Origin: Mixta mediterraneensis
GTDB lineage: Bacteria > Pseudomonadota > Gammaproteobacteria > Enterobacterales > Enterobacteriaceae
Reading direction: 5' to 3'
NCBI RefSeq assembly: GCF_014946725.1
Contig: NZ_JACFXY010000003.1
Location: forward strand, 62,001 to 126,000
DNA: 64,000 nt
Shown here: piece after piece, positions 61,976 to 64,000 of the stretch
How positions within the stretch are numbered: position 1 is the stretch's first letter
Layout of the letters: every line of letters begins with the position of its first letter
Made by a program: the position numbers and the translations under genes
The notes under the pieces: model-generated
Seen by the model: only the letters and a program-made list of their open reading frames with translations
Database searches by the model: none
What the model was told of the DNA's origin: nothing

Positions 61976-62261
61976 CAAAATTGTAGATATGAATATGCTG
62001 TCCGCACCTTCATTCCGGGGTCGCCAAACTTACCGGTCTGAAAACGTGCAGACAGTCTCGGGGAGTTTACTCCCGGCAGCTGTTCGTCTGGCACCCTTTA
62101 CGTATGTTTACGTCAGTGTCAATTCTCTGAAAAGACAAGATTTATCGTGTGAGGAAAGTGCCATTAAGCGCCGAACGGTAATGCCCTCCCTTAAGGGAGG
62201 TGCATATGTCTGACAACCGCAGAAATATCCCAGGTATTTATTCACTTGATGCCGAACAGTC
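61976..62261. other. Remnant DNA between IS1 and IS66
   Basis: About 285 bases. It continues the region upstream of the 60766 gene. A hairpin (ccctcccttaagggagg) lies near 62187-62203. No gene was found. Confidence 0.45.
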
Positions 62262-62291
62262 GTAAGCGTCTCATCCAGACCGTATTGAAGC

Positions 62292-63863
62292 TCAGACAAA
62301 AGTGAGATCGACCTTCCAGGGCAGCAGATCACGGACCCGGTTCACCGGCCAGTCCTGGATATGACCGATGACGTAACGCAGCCACGCCTCCGGTTCCACG
62401 CCGTTAAGCCGGCAGGTGCCGATCAGCGAGTACAGTACCGCAGCACGTTCCCCGCCCGCGTCTGAACCCGCGAACAGCCAGTTTTTCCGCCCCAGGGCAA
62501 CGCCACGCAGCGCGTTCTCTGCGATGTTATTGTCTATCTCGGCCCAGCCGTTGCTGCAGTACAGGTTCAGCGCATCCCACTGCTTCAGCAGGTACGAGAA
62601 CGCCTTCGCCGTATCCGAGTGGCGCGACAGCACCTTCATCTGTGCCTGTACCCAGTCGTACAGCGACTGCATCAGCGGGACCGTCTGCTCTTTCCGGACC
62701 GCCAGCCGCTCCTCTGCCGGGCTGCCGCGTATCTCCGCCTCGATGGCATACAGTTTACCGATGCGCTTCAGCGCTTCGGTTGTGACGTCGGTCGGTGTGC
62801 GGACGTGAACGTCATGGATTTTTCGCCGGGCGTGCGCCATGCAGGCCGCTTCGGCGATACGGCCGTCTTCGTACAGTGCGTTGTAGCCGCCGTAAGCATC
62901 GGCCTGCAGGATACCGCTGTATCCGGCAAGGTGTTGCTGCGGATGGATCCCCTTACGGTCCGGCGAGTACGCGAACCCCACCGCCGGGGGAAGCGGTGAG
63001 CCCGCGTTACGGTCGTCCCGCACGTAGACCCACAGCCGGGCCGTGCGGGTTTTACCGCTGCCCGGCTCCTGAACCGGCACAGGGATATCGTCGGTATGCA
63101 CCTTGCCCGGAATCAGCACGTACTGGCGCAGCAGGTCATACAGCGGCTCCAGCAGTTCGCTGACCGCACCGGACCAGCGCCCCAGTGTGGCACGACTCAG
63201 CTCCACGCACTGACGCCGGTATATCTCTGACTGACGATAGTGAGGCGTGTGCTCTGCGAACTTTGCCGTGACGATGCGCGCCAGCAGCCCGGGACCCGCG
63301 TAGCTGCGCTCTATGGGTTTTGCCGGCATGGTCGCCTGAACGATGTGGTCACATCCACAGCAGGCCAGTTTTGGCCGCTGCGTTTCGATAACCTTAAAGG
63401 CGCTGCTGATGAGCTCCAGCTGCTCCGATACGTCGCAGCCCAGCGCGCTGAGCTCTCCGCCGCACGACGGGCAGGCGGTTTCTGCCGGCGACAGCGTGCG
63501 GGTTTCGCGGGGGAGTGTGGCCGGTAATGGTTTACGGGCAGAAGACTGGCGCAGCGGTTGCGGAACCACCGGGTCATGCTGCTCACCCAGCGCCTCAGCC
63601 ATCTCCTCCTGCAGGGCGCCGATGCGCTCTTCAGCCTCGCGCACCTGGCGCTGCGTTTTCTCACGCAGCTTTTCGGAGCTTTTGCCGAACTGCATGCGCT
63701 GAAGCTTAGTGATCAGCGCCTTCAGCCGGTTGATTTCGCTGGCGTACGCCGCCACCCGCTGTGAGAGCAGGCGGTTATACTCCGCCATTTTGCGGATGGT
63801 GGTCTGCTGCTCCAGCAGCAGCGCCCTGAGCCGGGCGTTTTCATCGGGAAGGGATGCGTCCAT
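62292..63863 (-). CDS. tnpC: IS66-family transposase TnpC
   Basis: A 523-residue transposase: an N-terminal coiled coil ('[42 protein letters not shown]'), a zinc finger ('[42 protein letters not shown]'), and the DDE core ('[38 protein letters not shown]', '[13 protein letters not shown]', '[40 protein letters not shown]'). It appears complete. Confidence 0.95.
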   Translation of the reverse strand: MDASLPDENARLRALLLEQQTTIRKMAEYNRLLSQRVAAYASEINRLKALITKLQRMQFGKSSEKLREKTQRQVREAEERIGALQEEMAEALGEQHDPVVPQPLRQSSARKPLPATLPRETRTLSPAETACPSCGGELSALGCDVSEQLELISSAFKVIETQRPKLACCGCDHIVQATMPAKPIERSYAGPGLLARIVTAKFAEHTPHYRQSEIYRRQCVELSRATLGRWSGAVSELLEPLYDLLRQYVLIPGKVHTDDIPVPVQEPGSGKTRTARLWVYVRDDRNAGSPLPPAVGFAYSPDRKGIHPQQHLAGYSGILQADAYGGYNALYEDGRIAEAACMAHARRKIHDVHVRTPTDVTTEALKRIGKLYAIEAEIRGSPAEERLAVRKEQTVPLMQSLYDWVQAQMKVLSRHSDTAKAFSYLLKQWDALNLYCSNGWAEIDNNIAENALRGVALGRKNWLFAGSDAGGERAAVLYSLIGTCRLNGVEPEAWLRYVIGHIQDWPVNRVRDLLPWKVDLTFV

Positions 63864-63882
63864 AACCCCATTTTACAGCAGG

Positions 63883-64000
63883 TTATATCCGCAGGCCAGG
63901 CCGTTCAGTCCGCTGTGGGTGCTTCCAGTTAATGCCTTCCAGCAGCATGGAGAGCTGCGCAGGCGTCAGATGCACTTTTCCGTCACGGGTCACCGGCCAG
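63883..64000 (-). CDS. tnpB: IS66-family TnpB, C-terminal part
   Basis: Reads 'GKVHLTPAQLSMLLEGINW' and ends 'KHPQRTERPGLRI' before a TAA, the usual end of IS66 TnpB. The gene continues beyond the right edge of the window. Confidence 0.88.
   Translation of the reverse strand, partial: WPVTRDGKVHLTPAQLSMLLEGINWKHPQRTERPGLRI

Larger units (their letters stand above)
62262..64000 (-). mobile_element. IS66-family element, right end (left end outside the window)
   Basis: The element starts at gtaagcgtctc (62262), typical of IS66 ends, and contains tnpC and the end of tnpB on the minus strand. It continues beyond the window. Confidence 0.9.

Overview
The window looks like DNA from an enterobacterium of the Erwiniaceae, most likely Pantoea. 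The housekeeping-type genes (yqjH/yqjI, treF, yciE/yciF/yciG) are close to their E. coli relatives. The centrepiece is a complete Inv-Mxi-Spa (Salmonella SPI-1-like) type III secretion locus of the kind described as PSI-2 in Pantoea stewartii, where it acts in the insect vector. The many insertion sequences and the fresh pseudogenes also fit that group. I cannot tell from this window whether it is chromosome or large plasmid; a ParA gene, a tRNA-Phe fragment and IS-rich flanks mark the right side as accessory DNA.

Left part (1-18.8 kb): a TonB-dependent heme/siderophore-type receptor (5' part), an Rdx selenoprotein-like gene, and the YqjI-YqjH iron pair with shared palindromic sites. Then come a Rob-like AraC regulator, a cyanide-insensitive bd-type oxidase operon with its DUF2474 small subunit, and a dienelactone-hydrolase-like enzyme. 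A four-gene sugar-acid-type catabolic operon follows (MFS transporter, GntR regulator, phosphodiesterase, galactarolactone-cycloisomerase-like enzyme). The part ends with cytoplasmic trehalase (apparent ATT start codon), an orphan sulfonate-type binding protein and yciF-yciE.

Middle (19.4-50.7 kb): the T3SS. A RcsB-like regulator stands at the left edge. A long minus-strand operon runs from a pilotin-like lipoprotein and InvF through sctC, sctW, an unknown gene, sctV, a chaperone, sctN, O, P, Q, R, S, T, U and a lytic transglycosylase to the needle-tip protein. The plus strand carries sctD, F, I, J (prgHIJK) and sctK, L (orgAB), now separated by an IS5-family element. A second minus-strand operon carries sicA-sipB-sipC, an unknown protein, a 1,117-residue effector and an acyl carrier protein. 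The effector sits in the SipA position but contains an OTU-type deubiquitinase signature with the catalytic His before the Cys (circular permutation). A second, inverted IS5 copy has replaced only its last four residues. Three secreted proteins (SctP, SctB and the effector) carry large in-frame tandem duplications. The island lies between yciG and yciF, which are adjacent in E. coli, in the same orientation, so it seems to have split a yciGFE operon.

Right part (51.4-64 kb): yciG, a noncoding stretch with a perfect palindrome and repeated motifs, an HXXEE-domain pseudogene, a PAS-GGDEF diguanylate cyclase, and a GH3 beta-glucosidase gene broken by both a nonsense codon and an IS3-family element. 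It ends with a tRNA-Phe 3' fragment with its terminator (an attachment-site scar), a ParA gene and debris of an SPI-7/PAPI-1-like integrative element, an IS1 with an 8-bp target duplication, and an IS66-family element running off the window.
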